Assembly (NCBI RefSeq): GCF_020832325.1
Contig: NZ_JAFIEU010000043.1
Coordinates: 62,001-126,000 of the forward strand
DNA: 64,000 nucleotides
DNA from: Lunatimonas sp.
GTDB lineage: Bacteria; Bacteroidota; Bacteroidia; Cytophagales; Cyclobacteriaceae
Direction: 5' to 3'
The position numbers and the translations under genes are program-made. Positions 54,691 to 63,622 of the stretch are shown here, piece by piece. Positions within the stretch are counted from its first letter, which is position 1, and the number at the start of each line of letters is the position of its first letter. The notes below the pieces were generated by a model. It searched no databases and was not told the DNA's origin. It saw only the letters and a list, made by a program, of their open reading frames with translations.

Positions 54691-57600
54691 ATGATTATCT
54701 TTTTCCAATCCACAGAAAAAACCTTTTACGCGCTACATACAGCCCAAGATTTCACGCCCGAGGAAACAGAGCGGTTGACCTGGCTGTTTGGCAATGCCAA
54801 GCGACTTGCACAAAAAGCGATTGAGGGGATTTTTGTTGGTCCACGAAAGGAAATGATCACTCCATGGTCCACCAACGCCGTGGAAATTACCGCCAATATG
54901 GGATTGAGAGGCATTAGCCGCATCGAACAATTTGAGCGGGTGGATACCGAACAATCCTTTGACCCGATGCTACAGGCTCGCTACAAAGGATTGGACCAGG
55001 ATATTTTTTCCATTGCCATCCAGCCGGAACCAGTCATCCACATAGAGAATATTGCAACGTACAATGAGGCGGAGGGATTGGCTCTCAGCGCAGAAGAAAT
55101 AGCCTATCTTGAGGAAGTAAGCAAGCAGCTTGGTCGACCGCTGACAGATAGCGAGGTATTTGGCTTTAGCCAGGTTAATTCCGAACATTGCCGTCATAAG
55201 ATCTTCAATGGCACCTTCCGCATAAACGGAGAAGACAAAGCAGAGACCCTGTTTCAGCTGATCAAGAAGACCTCAAAGAAAAATCCAAACCGCATTGTAT
55301 CCGCCTACAAAGACAACGTGGCCTTTGTAAAGGGACCCCAAGCCGTGCAATTTGCTCCCAAAACGCAGGATAAGGCCGACTTTTTTGAAACAACTCCCAT
55401 TGACACCGTCATTTCACTCAAAGCCGAAACGCACAATTTCCCCACTACCGTAGAGCCCTTTAACGGGGCAGCCACCGGGACAGGCGGGGAAATCAGGGAT
55501 AGACTAGCGGGGGGCACCGCTTCTATTCCTTTGGCGGGCACGGCTGTATACATGACCGCCTACGCCCGCTCGGAGGAAAACCGCTCTTGGGAAAAAAACC
55601 TTCAACCCAGAAAATGGCTCTACCAGAGTCCTGAAGAAATCCTGATCAAAGCTTCCAATGGTGCCAGCGACTTTGGCAACAAGTTCGGACAACCGCTCAT
55701 CTGCGGAAGTGTGCTCACCTTTGAACACGCCGAAAACAACCAACACTACGGCTTTGATAAGGTGATCATGCTGGCCGGGGGGGTGGGATTCACCCGGGCA
55801 CCCTATAGTCTCAAGCACACGCCCGCTAAGGGAGATCAGATCGTGGTAATGGGAGGAGACAACTACCGGATCGGAATGGGCGGTAGTGCCGTATCCTCGG
55901 TAAATACCGGTCAATTCAGTAACGCCATCGAACTCAATGCCGTGCAACGTTCAAATCCCGAAATGCAAAAAAGGGTAGCGAATGTCATCCGGGCCATGGC
56001 AGAAAGCGACAAAAATCCTGTAATATCCATCCACGACCATGGTGCGGGTGGACACCTCAACTGCCTGTCTGAACTGGTAGAGGAAACCGGCGGAACAATA
56101 TTCATAGACCAACTCCCTGTGGGAGATCCTACGCTGTCGGCTAAAGAGATCATTGGCAATGAATCCCAGGAACGCATGGGCCTGGTGATCAGGAAGGAAG
56201 ATGCTGAAACATTGCAGCGGATCGCGGACCGGGAGCGGGCTCCTTTTTACCAAGTAGGTGAAACCACCGGAGACATGCGTTTCACGTTCGAAAACAGAAA
56301 GACTGGAGAAAAACCGGTTGACTGGGAGCTTTCCCATATGTTTGGGTCATCCCCTAAGACCATTCTGGAAGACGAAACCCATAGCAGCAATTTTGCACCC
56401 CTGCAATACGACTCTACAAAATGGCTTGCATATCTCCACGAAGTACTGCAATTGGAGGCAGTGGCCTGTAAAGATTGGTTGACCAATAAGGTGGACCGCT
56501 CGGTGACGGGCAGAGTGGCCAAACAGCAGACCACCGGACCCATACAACTGCCGTTGAACAACGTTGCGGTAATGGCATTGGACTTCAGCAGCAACCGTGG
56601 CATTGCCACTTCTATTGGCCACGCTCCTGTAGCCGCATTGGCCGACCCCGCAAAGGGTTCCCGGCTCGCGATTGCCGAGGCCTTGACCAACCTGGTTTGG
56701 GCTCCTGTGGAAGATGGATTGCAGGGTGTTTCGCTGAGTGCAAACTGGATGTGGCCCGCCAAAAACACCGGAGAAAACGACCGCCTATACCGGGCGGTGG
56801 AGGCAGTTAGTGATTTTGCGATAGCCTTGGGCATCAATATTCCAACGGGTAAAGACTCACTGTCTATGACCCAGAAATACCCCAACGGCCAAACGGTTTT
56901 TTCACCAGGTACCGTTATTATTTCCACCGTGGGCGAATGTTCGGACATTCAACGCGTAGTAACGCCTGATTTGAAGGATCGGCCAAACACAGAAATTATC
57001 TGGATAGACTTTTCGGCAGAAGAACTGCAACTGGGCGGCAGTAGCCTAGCCCAGGTATTGAACCAATTAGGTCAAACCGTGCCGGACGTGGCAGATGCTG
57101 CCTATTTCAAAAAAGCGTTTACTGAGATTCAGACACTTATCTTGGAAAATAACATCCTGGCAGGACACGACATTTCCTCGGGCGGTCTGATCACCGCCCT
57201 CTTAGAAATGTGCTTCCCCACGCTTGACTTGGGCATTGACGTGGATCTTTCTTCCTTCCCCGCCGACCTGGTAAAGGTACTGTTTTCCGAAAATCCGGGT
57301 GTGCTGATCCAAGTAGACGCAAACCTCGCGCTGACAGACAGGCTAACCCAATCCGGACTAACAGCCCGAACGATCGGAAAGGTAAACAAAGCGGGTGTCC
57401 TACGGCTCGAATCGGCAAAGGAAACCCTGTCCATTTCAGAACTTCGTAGTATATGGTTTACTTCCTCCTACCTATTGGACCGAAAGCAAAGCGGTCCCAC
57501 CCTAGCCAAAGAGCGTTTTGAGAATTTTGCCCAGCAGGAACTGTATTATTCCATTGCACCGGCTTGGAGTGGTACATATGACAGCCTGGGGATTAGCCCA

Positions 57601-58371
57601 AACCGTCAAGGTGCGAGTGGCATCAAGGCAGCCATCATTCGCGAAAAAGGTGTAAACGGAGATCGGGAGATGGCTTATGCGCTGTGGCTAGCTGGATTTG
57701 ATGTGAAGGATATCCACATGACCGATTTAATAGCTGGGAGGGAAAACCTTGAAGACGTCCACATGATTGTGTTTGTGGGAGGATTCTCCAATTCGGATGT
57801 ACTCGGTTCTGCAAAGGGCTGGGCAGGCGCATTCCTCTACAACGAAAAAGCCAAGCAGGCGCTCGACAATTTCTATGCCCGAAAGAACACGCTCAGTTTA
57901 GGAGTCTGTAACGGGTGCCAGCTAATGGTGGAATTGGGATTGATCTACCCGGAAGCCACCAACGCAGCCAAAATGCTGCACAATACAAGCCACAAATTTG
58001 AATCTTCCTTTGTCAATGTGACGGTTCCGGAAAATAAGTCGGTGATGTTTGGATCCCTATCAGGCCAACGCCTAGGGGTATGGGTAGCACACGGTGAAGG
58101 AAAGTTTCACTTACCCCAACCGAAAGACTCCTACCACTTTGCCTTACAGTACAGCTATTCAGCATACCCCGGAAATCCGAACGGTTCCGATCATGCTACA
58201 GCTGGTATTGTCTCTGAAGATGGCAGACACCTCGCAATCATGCCCCATATAGAGCGCTCCCTGTTTACATGGAACTGGCCGTACACCGGCGAGCAGCTCC
58301 AGGGCAAGCTGCTTACGCCCTGGATAGAGGCATTTATCAACGCTAAAAACTGGGTAAAAGATCATCCATAA
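54691..58371 (+). CDS. purL: Phosphoribosylformylglycinamidine synthase (large, fused PurL)
   Basis: FGAM synthase of purine biosynthesis makes formylglycinamidine ribonucleotide from FGAR, glutamine and ATP. The 1,226-residue product is the large single-chain type, in which the C-terminal glutaminase is fused. Segments include FSQVNSEHCRHKIFNG (the conserved active-site region with His), ETHNFPTTVEPFNGAATGTGG, HDHGAGGHLNCLSELVEE and, in the class I glutaminase domain (about 950-1226), the nucleophile in SLGVCNGCQLMVEL. ATG 54691 is the preferred start (MIIFFQST); an open frame reaches GTG 54655. It has its own promoter and a strong terminator, so it is monocistronic. Confidence 0.97.
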   Translation: MIIFFQSTEKTFYALHTAQDFTPEETERLTWLFGNAKRLAQKAIEGIFVGPRKEMITPWSTNAVEITANMGLRGISRIEQFERVDTEQSFDPMLQARYKGLDQDIFSIAIQPEPVIHIENIATYNEAEGLALSAEEIAYLEEVSKQLGRPLTDSEVFGFSQVNSEHCRHKIFNGTFRINGEDKAETLFQLIKKTSKKNPNRIVSAYKDNVAFVKGPQAVQFAPKTQDKADFFETTPIDTVISLKAETHNFPTTVEPFNGAATGTGGEIRDRLAGGTASIPLAGTAVYMTAYARSEENRSWEKNLQPRKWLYQSPEEILIKASNGASDFGNKFGQPLICGSVLTFEHAENNQHYGFDKVIMLAGGVGFTRAPYSLKHTPAKGDQIVVMGGDNYRIGMGGSAVSSVNTGQFSNAIELNAVQRSNPEMQKRVANVIRAMAESDKNPVISIHDHGAGGHLNCLSELVEETGGTIFIDQLPVGDPTLSAKEIIGNESQERMGLVIRKEDAETLQRIADRERAPFYQVGETTGDMRFTFENRKTGEKPVDWELSHMFGSSPKTILEDETHSSNFAPLQYDSTKWLAYLHEVLQLEAVACKDWLTNKVDRSVTGRVAKQQTTGPIQLPLNNVAVMALDFSSNRGIATSIGHAPVAALADPAKGSRLAIAEALTNLVWAPVEDGLQGVSLSANWMWPAKNTGENDRLYRAVEAVSDFAIALGINIPTGKDSLSMTQKYPNGQTVFSPGTVIISTVGECSDIQRVVTPDLKDRPNTEIIWIDFSAEELQLGGSSLAQVLNQLGQTVPDVADAAYFKKAFTEIQTLILENNILAGHDISSGGLITALLEMCFPTLDLGIDVDLSSFPADLVKVLFSENPGVLIQVDANLALTDRLTQSGLTARTIGKVNKAGVLRLESAKETLSISELRSIWFTSSYLLDRKQSGPTLAKERFENFAQQELYYSIAPAWSGTYDSLGISPNRQGASGIKAAIIREKGVNGDREMAYALWLAGFDVKDIHMTDLIAGRENLEDVHMIVFVGGFSNSDVLGSAKGWAGAFLYNEKAKQALDNFYARKNTLSLGVCNGCQLMVELGLIYPEATNAAKMLHNTSHKFESSFVNVTVPENKSVMFGSLSGQRLGVWVAHGEGKFHLPQPKDSYHFALQYSYSAYPGNPNGSDHATAGIVSEDGRHLAIMPHIERSLFTWNWPYTGEQLQGKLLTPWIEAFINAKNWVKDHP

Positions 58372-58376
58372 AAAAA

Positions 58377-58417
58377 AGAAAAAACCTGGTCAACCGACGG
58401 CCAGGTTTTTTCTTTTT
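58377..58417 (+). terminator. Rho-independent terminator after purL, probably bidirectional
   Basis: AAAAAACCTGG and CCAGGTTTTTT form an 11-base stem with an 11-base loop, with A runs before and T runs after. It separates the convergent purL and outer-membrane receptor genes. Confidence 0.88.
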
Positions 58418-58517
58418 CCAACTCCCTTCCTGCATTTCTAAATCTGCCATAAGTAGTGTCTATGGCGACAGGTTTTCTGCTTTCTCCCGACCTTGGGTCT
58501 CGATTCCCAAACTGAAT

Positions 58518-61265
58518 TTACATGTTCATATTATACCCTCCAAACCTCCGAAGGTTATAAGTCAGCGTAAGCATAAAATACTGACGCAACACCTGGGTTC
58601 TTACATCTTCGATAAACACGTCGGTCACATTTCGGTCTATGCTGGTGTTTTGATTCAATAAGTCAAACACGGTCAGCTTGATTTCCGTCTTTCTACTGGG
58701 TGGAATGCGAAATCCAACCTCCAAATTTGCCAGTAAGATCGATTGATCGAAATCCTCTCCCAGGCCAGAATAAACCAAGTGATTGGCACTGCCTCCTATG
58801 AATACGCCACCTACAAAGTTCCAAAAGAGATCCGCCCGGGTATTGTGTGTGTAAAAATTGTTGTCCAAATCCGGCTGGAGACTACTTCTTACCATGGTAT
58901 AGTTACCGGTAGTGGATAGATTGAAATCTACCCGTTCGTTGATATTGCTACTTAGATTGATCCCTTGGGATAAACCGGTATTGCGGTTGAAGTTCTTGGT
59001 TCCATTGATGATTCCGGGACGATTGTTTGTCCGGATACCTGAATTGAGGCTAATATTGCTCTTCATAAATCGAAGCGGAAAGCCATAACTCATGTATCCC
59101 CTGTAAAACCAATAGTTATCCAAATTAACCGGACGGCTGAATTGCCCGCCCTGGGGAAGCAGCACCTCGCCTTGGAGTAGCGTGTCTCTATTTGCTACAA
59201 AGGTCTCGTTACCGATGAAGTCATTTCGGAAGTTACCATACAGGAATACCATGAAGGAGCGGTTGGTCTCCGGGTTGATCCGACGGAAACGGATGAACAT
59301 GCGGTGACTAAACTCTTGGTCAAGGTCTGGATTACCGTTCGATACCTGAAGGGGGTTGGCGTTGCTGATTACATCCTGAAGCTGGCGGATGGTCGGTGCG
59401 GTTGTCTGGGTATTGTAGTCGATCCGGAGGCTGCTTAGTTCGCCTACTTGGTAATTTACCACTACCCGAGGAAGAAAGTTGGTAAACTCACGCTGTGTGT
59501 TTTCAAAACCGGGAAAGAGGCGGTCACTATCTATTTTTGCAGACTGCAAATTAAAATTGGAATATATAGATACCTTCTCCGACCTAAAACTGTACCCTAA
59601 GCCTGCCCATTGCGTCATGTAGCTATTTTCAAACATATTGGTGAGCGCGCTATCTAAGCGTATGATTCCGCTTTCCTGTTCCTGGGCAGTCACCTGCTGA
59701 TCGGTATCGGAGAGGTTGTTTGAAATCCGGTAATTGAACCTTAGATTAGACTTTTCACTAAGAGGTTCGAAGTAGTTTAGGCTGGCGCTGTAGTAGGTAC
59801 TGTTGTAAGTATTATTCCGAAACTGTATCAGGCTATCCAGGTTGTTGTTTAGGAAGTTTTCATTCACCGCGATCAAATCCGAGTTGCTCTTGCTGTCGTA
59901 CGTACTCGTGTAGACACTCGCTGAAAGTGCCCTACCCTTTTTGGCAAACCGATATCGGTAGATAAAGGAATTGCCAAAATTCATGGACTCTCGGTTATTC
60001 AACGTGATATTGTCGTTACGGCTGATCGGATTATCCCGGTCAAATAGGTTTACCGCATCCCGAATATTGGAGGAATTGCTCTTATCGTATCCGAATCTTG
60101 GACGCAAGATGATGGCATGCTTTTCATTGATCTTATAGTCGATGCGGAAATTCATCCGGTGGCTTTGGGTGGTGGTTTGGTTGAACCGAGTTTCGTTATA
60201 AAGCTGTAAGCTATCATTTGGCAGGATGTATTCCCTGGAGGAATTTCTATTCAAAACGTTTTCCCGATTGTTAAACAAGTAACTACCCGTTACCTTCATC
60301 TTCTCATCCAAGTACTCATCGGAAAAGTTTGCTCCTAGTGCATTGGTATTGGTGATTCCGGGAAGATTGCCCACCGTCAGTTCATTTCCCCCTCCCCGGC
60401 GACTGTCGTCGCTTTCCAGGTTACCCAAATCATCTGCACCAAAGTTTTGCTGGTTAATGTTATTGCTTAACCCGAGGATGGACAGCCTTCTCGGGCCGTT
60501 GAAGAAATTCATATTGCCGCCGGCCAGATAGTTTCCGTCTGTTCCATAGCCTCCATAAAATTTTCCAAAGCGGCCTGCACGCCTATCGGGTTTGGTGATG
60601 ATGTTGATGGTTTTGACGGTTTCTCCGTCATCCACCCCAGTGAGCTGGGACTCATCACTGCGTCGGTCCAGAAACTCCACCCGCTCGATTACCTCTGCGG
60701 GTAGATTCTTCAGGGCTGCGGCTGGGTTGTCTCCAAAGAATGGACGGCCGTCCACCAAAATTTCCTTTACATCTTCCCCTTGTACTTGAATCACCCCGTT
60801 TTGGATGACGACGCCCGGCATTTTTCGGACAAGCTCATCGGCATCCGCTTCAGGCCGTGTTTTAAAGGCGGCCGCATTAAAGGCTACGGTATCGCCGCGT
60901 ACTTCGCCTCCCAGGGCATCAGCGGATATTTCAAAAGCCTCCATTTCCTGCCCGTCACTTTCTATTTCAAAGGTGCCAAGCTGACTTCCAGAGGGAGCCT
61001 TCATCTTCTGCCTGAGAGTCTTGTAGCCGATAAAAGATATTTCGACGACAAACTCGCTTTCCTTGGGCTTTTTGATGCTAAAGGTACCGTCAAAATCCGT
61101 GAATGTGGAGCTTAGAGTTTCGTCCGTATCCGTTTTCAAAAAAACATATGCGCCAAAAAGCTCCTCCTTCGTTTGCTTATCCAACACCTTGCCTGTAAAA
61201 ACGTCTTGACCAAGGACCTGCAACGACGACAACACCACTAAAAGAAGAAAGGAGAACTTGCGCAT
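58518..61265 (-). CDS. Outer-membrane beta-barrel receptor with carboxypeptidase-like regulatory domain
   Basis: A 915-residue outer-membrane protein. Signal peptide residues 1-20 (ending VLGQ). A carboxypeptidase-regulatory-like domain (about 22-105) with DVFTGKVLDKQTKEELFGAY is followed by a plug domain (about 135-235: PEADADELVRKMPGVVIQN, then VQGEDVKEILVDGRPFFG). The rest is a C-terminal barrel of the OMP_b-brl_3 type. It imports or binds an unknown ligand, probably with TonB energy, though no TonB box is evident. The longer frame to 61421 adds 52 residues without signal character, so ATG 61265 (MRKFSF) is preferred. No SusD partner is next to it. Confidence 0.9.
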   Translation of the reverse strand: MRKFSFLLLVVLSSLQVLGQDVFTGKVLDKQTKEELFGAYVFLKTDTDETLSSTFTDFDGTFSIKKPKESEFVVEISFIGYKTLRQKMKAPSGSQLGTFEIESDGQEMEAFEISADALGGEVRGDTVAFNAAAFKTRPEADADELVRKMPGVVIQNGVIQVQGEDVKEILVDGRPFFGDNPAAALKNLPAEVIERVEFLDRRSDESQLTGVDDGETVKTINIITKPDRRAGRFGKFYGGYGTDGNYLAGGNMNFFNGPRRLSILGLSNNINQQNFGADDLGNLESDDSRRGGGNELTVGNLPGITNTNALGANFSDEYLDEKMKVTGSYLFNNRENVLNRNSSREYILPNDSLQLYNETRFNQTTTQSHRMNFRIDYKINEKHAIILRPRFGYDKSNSSNIRDAVNLFDRDNPISRNDNITLNNRESMNFGNSFIYRYRFAKKGRALSASVYTSTYDSKSNSDLIAVNENFLNNNLDSLIQFRNNTYNSTYYSASLNYFEPLSEKSNLRFNYRISNNLSDTDQQVTAQEQESGIIRLDSALTNMFENSYMTQWAGLGYSFRSEKVSIYSNFNLQSAKIDSDRLFPGFENTQREFTNFLPRVVVNYQVGELSSLRIDYNTQTTAPTIRQLQDVISNANPLQVSNGNPDLDQEFSHRMFIRFRRINPETNRSFMVFLYGNFRNDFIGNETFVANRDTLLQGEVLLPQGGQFSRPVNLDNYWFYRGYMSYGFPLRFMKSNISLNSGIRTNNRPGIINGTKNFNRNTGLSQGINLSSNINERVDFNLSTTGNYTMVRSSLQPDLDNNFYTHNTRADLFWNFVGGVFIGGSANHLVYSGLGEDFDQSILLANLEVGFRIPPSRKTEIKLTVFDLLNQNTSIDRNVTDVFIEDVRTQVLRQYFMLTLTYNLRRFGGYNMNM

Positions 61266-61412
61266 GGAAAGAATTTTTTGCAATAAATAGCTTAATTTTT
61301 TCGCAAGTTGGAAATATGCGAACGCCTTACCTATGTAATTTATGTTAGAGTCCTTTTGAGGTGTTTTATGGTTATATGACGGGTTGCAGGTGGTAGATGA
61401 TAAAAATCGCAT

Positions 61413-61450
61413 TTTGGGCAAAAAACACTGAAAGAAGGTGTTTGCCCAAA
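61413..61450. repeat. Long imperfect inverted repeat upstream of the receptor gene
   Basis: TTTGGGCAAA (61413-61422) pairs with the arm ending TTTGCCCAAA (61441-61450), and CAC (61426-61428) with GTG (61438-61440), leaving a bulge of 3 A. Neither strand has a T run after it, so it is probably an operator or RNA hairpin in the receptor leader, not a terminator. Confidence 0.45.
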
Positions 61451-61551
61451 TAATTGACTGACAATTACAGATTTACAACCCCATTTCAAAACAAATAAAC
61501 CCAAGAAACTCACCGTTGGGAAAAATATTCAGCAAATTGAAGCAAAATGAA

Positions 61552-61583
61552 TTTGCATTAAAAAAAAAGACATCCTACATTTG
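61552..61583 (+). promoter_or_regulatory. Promoter of tRNA-Gln
   Basis: TTTG (61552-61555) and TACATTTG (61576-61583) match the Bacteroidota -33 (TTTG) and -7 (TAnnTTTG) elements with a 20-base spacer, the usual distance. Initiation would fall near 61590, 23 bases before the mature tRNA. Confidence 0.75.
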
Positions 61584-61612
61584 TGACACCTTAGCAAAAA
61601 GGGATACAAAAT

Positions 61613-61685
61613 TGACCGATGGTGTAACTGGCAACACGTCTGATTTTGGTTCAGAAGAGTCTAGGTTCGAGCCCTAGTCGGTCAA
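61613..61685 (+). tRNA. tRNA-Gln (anticodon UUG)
   Basis: A complete 73-base cloverleaf: acceptor TGACCGA / TCGGTCA with discriminator A, D stem GTGT / ACAC, anticodon stem TCTGA / TCAGA with loop TTTTGGT, variable loop AGAGT, and T stem CTAGG / CCTAG with TTCGAGC. The anticodon is TTG (61646-61648), reading CAA. CCA is not encoded. It has a good promoter and a following terminator. Confidence 0.95.
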
Positions 61686-61705
61686 CATTTAAGGAGTAAA
61701 CGGTG

Positions 61706-61733
61706 AAAGGGCGTCAAAAACGCCCTTTTTTTG
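61706..61733 (+). terminator. Rho-independent terminator after tRNA-Gln
   Basis: AAAGGGCGT and ACGCCCTTT form a 9-base stem with a 5-base loop, followed by a T run, 20 bases after the tRNA. It isolates tRNA transcription from what follows. Confidence 0.9.
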
Positions 61734-61860
61734 TTTTAAAGGTTAGTGCATAATTAGAAGCCCCTAACATTTCAAAAAAAGCCCTGTCGCATATACCAAA
61801 GCTACGACTTTTTTGTTATGATAAATTTTTTAATACTAAGTCCCATGTATCGACAAATAA

Positions 61861-61891
61861 ATTGGTGTTTTCAGTATTTTTTGTATCTTTA
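61861..61891 (+). promoter_or_regulatory. Candidate promoter of the structured RNA
   Basis: ATTG (61861-61864) and TATCTTTA (61884-61891, 7 of 8 to the -7 element) are 19 bases apart, close to the Bacteroidota pattern. Initiation would fall near 61898, just before a series of RNA hairpins. Confidence 0.4.
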
Positions 61892-61897
61892 AAATTA

Positions 61898-62060
61898 CAT
61901 ACACTTCTTGGGTTGAAGTGTGAGAATTAATTGATGTTCAGGTCCCTTTCTTCCTTCGGAAAAAGGGACTTGTTCGTTAAAAGGTAATTACTATCTGTGG
62001 ATATCTGCCCAAAACGTCCTGAACGTGGTGGTAAGGCTTTTTACAACTGGTTTTTCTTGA
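61898..62060 (+). ncRNA. Candidate structured RNA between tRNA-Gln and miaB (no known family recognised)
   Basis: Downstream of a promoter-like sequence lies a segment with nested pairing. (a) ACACTTC (61901-61907) / GAAGTGT (61915-61921), a perfect hairpin. (b) GTTCAGG (61936-61942) / CCTGAAC (62018-62024), a long-range stem that encloses (c) GTCCCTTT / AAAGGGAC (61942-61969) capped by a TTCG tetraloop, and (d) a small TATC / GATA hairpin (61992-62003). The loop bases TTGGG (61908-61912) can pair with CCCAA (62008-62012), a possible pseudoknot. No open reading frame fits. miaB has its own -7 box at 62119-62126, so this is more likely a separate small RNA than a leader, but a leader is possible. 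The 3' end is uncertain. Confidence 0.4.
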
Positions 62061-62118
62061 TTATCCAGTCGATGGATTAATATCCAAGCAAACGTCTGTC
62101 AATTTGTCCGATTTTTAC

Positions 62119-62126
62119 TAATTTTG
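62119..62126 (+). promoter_or_regulatory. Candidate -7 element of miaB
   Basis: TAATTTTG is a full match to TAnnTTTG, 22 bases before the ATG. Initiation near 62133 would give a ~16-base leader. No clear -33 partner is visible. Confidence 0.45.
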
Positions 62127-62148
62127 CTCCTTCATAGTACGGACATTC

Positions 62149-63609
62149 ATGGATAACCTGATAAAAGACATCGATATACTGCCTGCGGACGAAGCGCAGG
62201 CATGCGAATACAAAGTGACCGCGGAGGAAAATACTGGTAAATCAAAAAAACTCTACATCGAAAGCTACGGCTGCCAGATGAATTTCTCAGACAGCGAAAT
62301 TGTAGCTTCCATCATGAAAGAGAATGGGTTTGACACCACAGCGACCTTTGAAAACGCCGATGTGATCTTTCTCAACACGTGTTCCATTAGGGACAAGGCC
62401 GAACAAACCGTCCGAAAGCGCCTTCAGCAATTTAACCAAATCAAATCCAACCGCCCGGACCTCACCATCGGCGTATTGGGATGCATGGCCGAGAGATTGA
62501 AGGAAAAATTACTGGAAGAAGAACACTTGGTCGATGTGGTGGTAGGTCCAGATGCTTACCGTGACCTGCCAAATCTAGTAATGGCCGCAGAAGAAGGGCA
62601 AAAAGGCGTAAACACTTTTCTCTCCCGTGAAGAAACCTATGCAGACATCTCTCCTGTACGACTAAATTCAAACGGCGTCTCGGCATTTATCTCCATCATG
62701 CGGGGATGTGACAATATGTGTTCCTTCTGTGTCGTACCGTTCACGCGGGGAAGGGAACGCAGCCGTGACCCTCACTCCATCGTGAAGGAAGCACAGGAAC
62801 TCGTAGCCAAGGGCTATAAGGAAGTAACCCTTCTTGGACAAAATGTGGATAGCTACAAATGGTCGCCCGAAGAGAACAACAAGGCGCGGTTGAATAAAAA
62901 AGAGGCGGAGCATATCCAAATTGTGAATTTCGCCGGTCTTTTGGAGATGGTGGCAAAAATCAGTCCCAGCCTACGTATACGTTTTTCTACCTCCCACCCG
63001 AAAGACATTACCGATGAGGTACTGTATACCATGAAGCGGTATGACAATATTTGCAAATACATCCATTTACCGGTACAAAGTGGAAACTCCCGGATACTGG
63101 ATCTGATGAACAGAACCTACGACCGGGAATGGTACCTGGAGCGGGTCGCCAAAATCAGGGAAATACTCGGAGAAGAGTGCGGCATTTCATCAGACATGAT
63201 CGCAGGATTCTGTAGCGAAACCGAGGAAGAGCATCGGGATACACTGAGCCTGATGGACCTGGTCCAGTACGACTTTTCTTACATGTTCTACTATTCCGAA
63301 CGTCCCGGAACCCTCGCGGCAAAAAAATACACTGACGACATTCCGTTGGAAATCAAAAAGCGACGGCTCCAGGAAATCATTGAAAAGCAAAACCAGCTTT
63401 CCCTGGTCAGAAACCAGATGGATATCGGGAAATACCAGGAAATCCTTATTGAAGGTGTTTCCAAACGGTCCGAAGATTACCTGAAGGGTCGTAACTCCGC
63501 AAACAAAGTGGTTATCGTGCCAAAGGAGGATTTGGAAATAGGCCAATACGTCACCGTCAAAATCACAGACTGCTCATCGGCTACGCTATTCGGCGAAATA
63601 AGCCGTTAA
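62149..63609 (+). CDS. miaB: tRNA-2-methylthio-N6-dimethylallyladenosine synthase
   Basis: MiaB adds a methylthio group to i6A37 of tRNAs reading UNN codons, using radical SAM chemistry and two 4Fe-4S clusters. The 486-residue protein has the MTTase N-terminal domain (about 33-150) with Cys42 (YGCQMN), Cys78 (NTCSIRD) and Cys112 (LGCMAER), the radical SAM motif Cys187-x3-Cys191-x2-Cys194 ([16 protein letters not shown]), and a TRAM domain at the C-terminus (about 420-486). The variable N-terminal extension (residues ~1-32) includes codons formed by a REP-like palindrome at 62180-62202. A sigma-54-type activator starts 13 bases downstream, an arrangement recognised in other Bacteroidota. Confidence 0.97.
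   Translation: MDNLIKDIDILPADEAQACEYKVTAEENTGKSKKLYIESYGCQMNFSDSEIVASIMKENGFDTTATFENADVIFLNTCSIRDKAEQTVRKRLQQFNQIKSNRPDLTIGVLGCMAERLKEKLLEEEHLVDVVVGPDAYRDLPNLVMAAEEGQKGVNTFLSREETYADISPVRLNSNGVSAFISIMRGCDNMCSFCVVPFTRGRERSRDPHSIVKEAQELVAKGYKEVTLLGQNVDSYKWSPEENNKARLNKKEAEHIQIVNFAGLLEMVAKISPSLRIRFSTSHPKDITDEVLYTMKRYDNICKYIHLPVQSGNSRILDLMNRTYDREWYLERVAKIREILGEECGISSDMIAGFCSETEEEHRDTLSLMDLVQYDFSYMFYYSERPGTLAAKKYTDDIPLEIKKRRLQEIIEKQNQLSLVRNQMDIGKYQEILIEGVSKRSEDYLKGRNSANKVVIVPKEDLEIGQYVTVKITDCSSATLFGEISR
62180..62202. repeat. REP-like palindrome inside miaB
   Basis: TGCCTGCG and CGCAGGCA form an 8-base perfect stem around a 7-base loop. It encodes residues ~11-18 (LPADEAQA) in a poorly conserved part of MiaB, keeping the frame open. 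The core is like those at 25540-25562 and 52137-52152. Confidence 0.5.
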
Positions 63610-63622
63610 ATCTTCCTGCGCT

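Larger units (their letters stand above)
61266..61612. other. 347-base gap between the receptor gene and tRNA-Gln
   Basis: It is the leader of the receptor gene (leftward) and the promoter region of tRNA-Gln (rightward). It contains a long inverted repeat (61413-61450) and the tRNA promoter (61552-61583). No gene is supported. Confidence 0.7.

Noticed and set aside
61266-61421. 52-residue extension of the outer-membrane receptor
   Set aside because: It precedes a normal signal peptide, which must be at the N-terminus.
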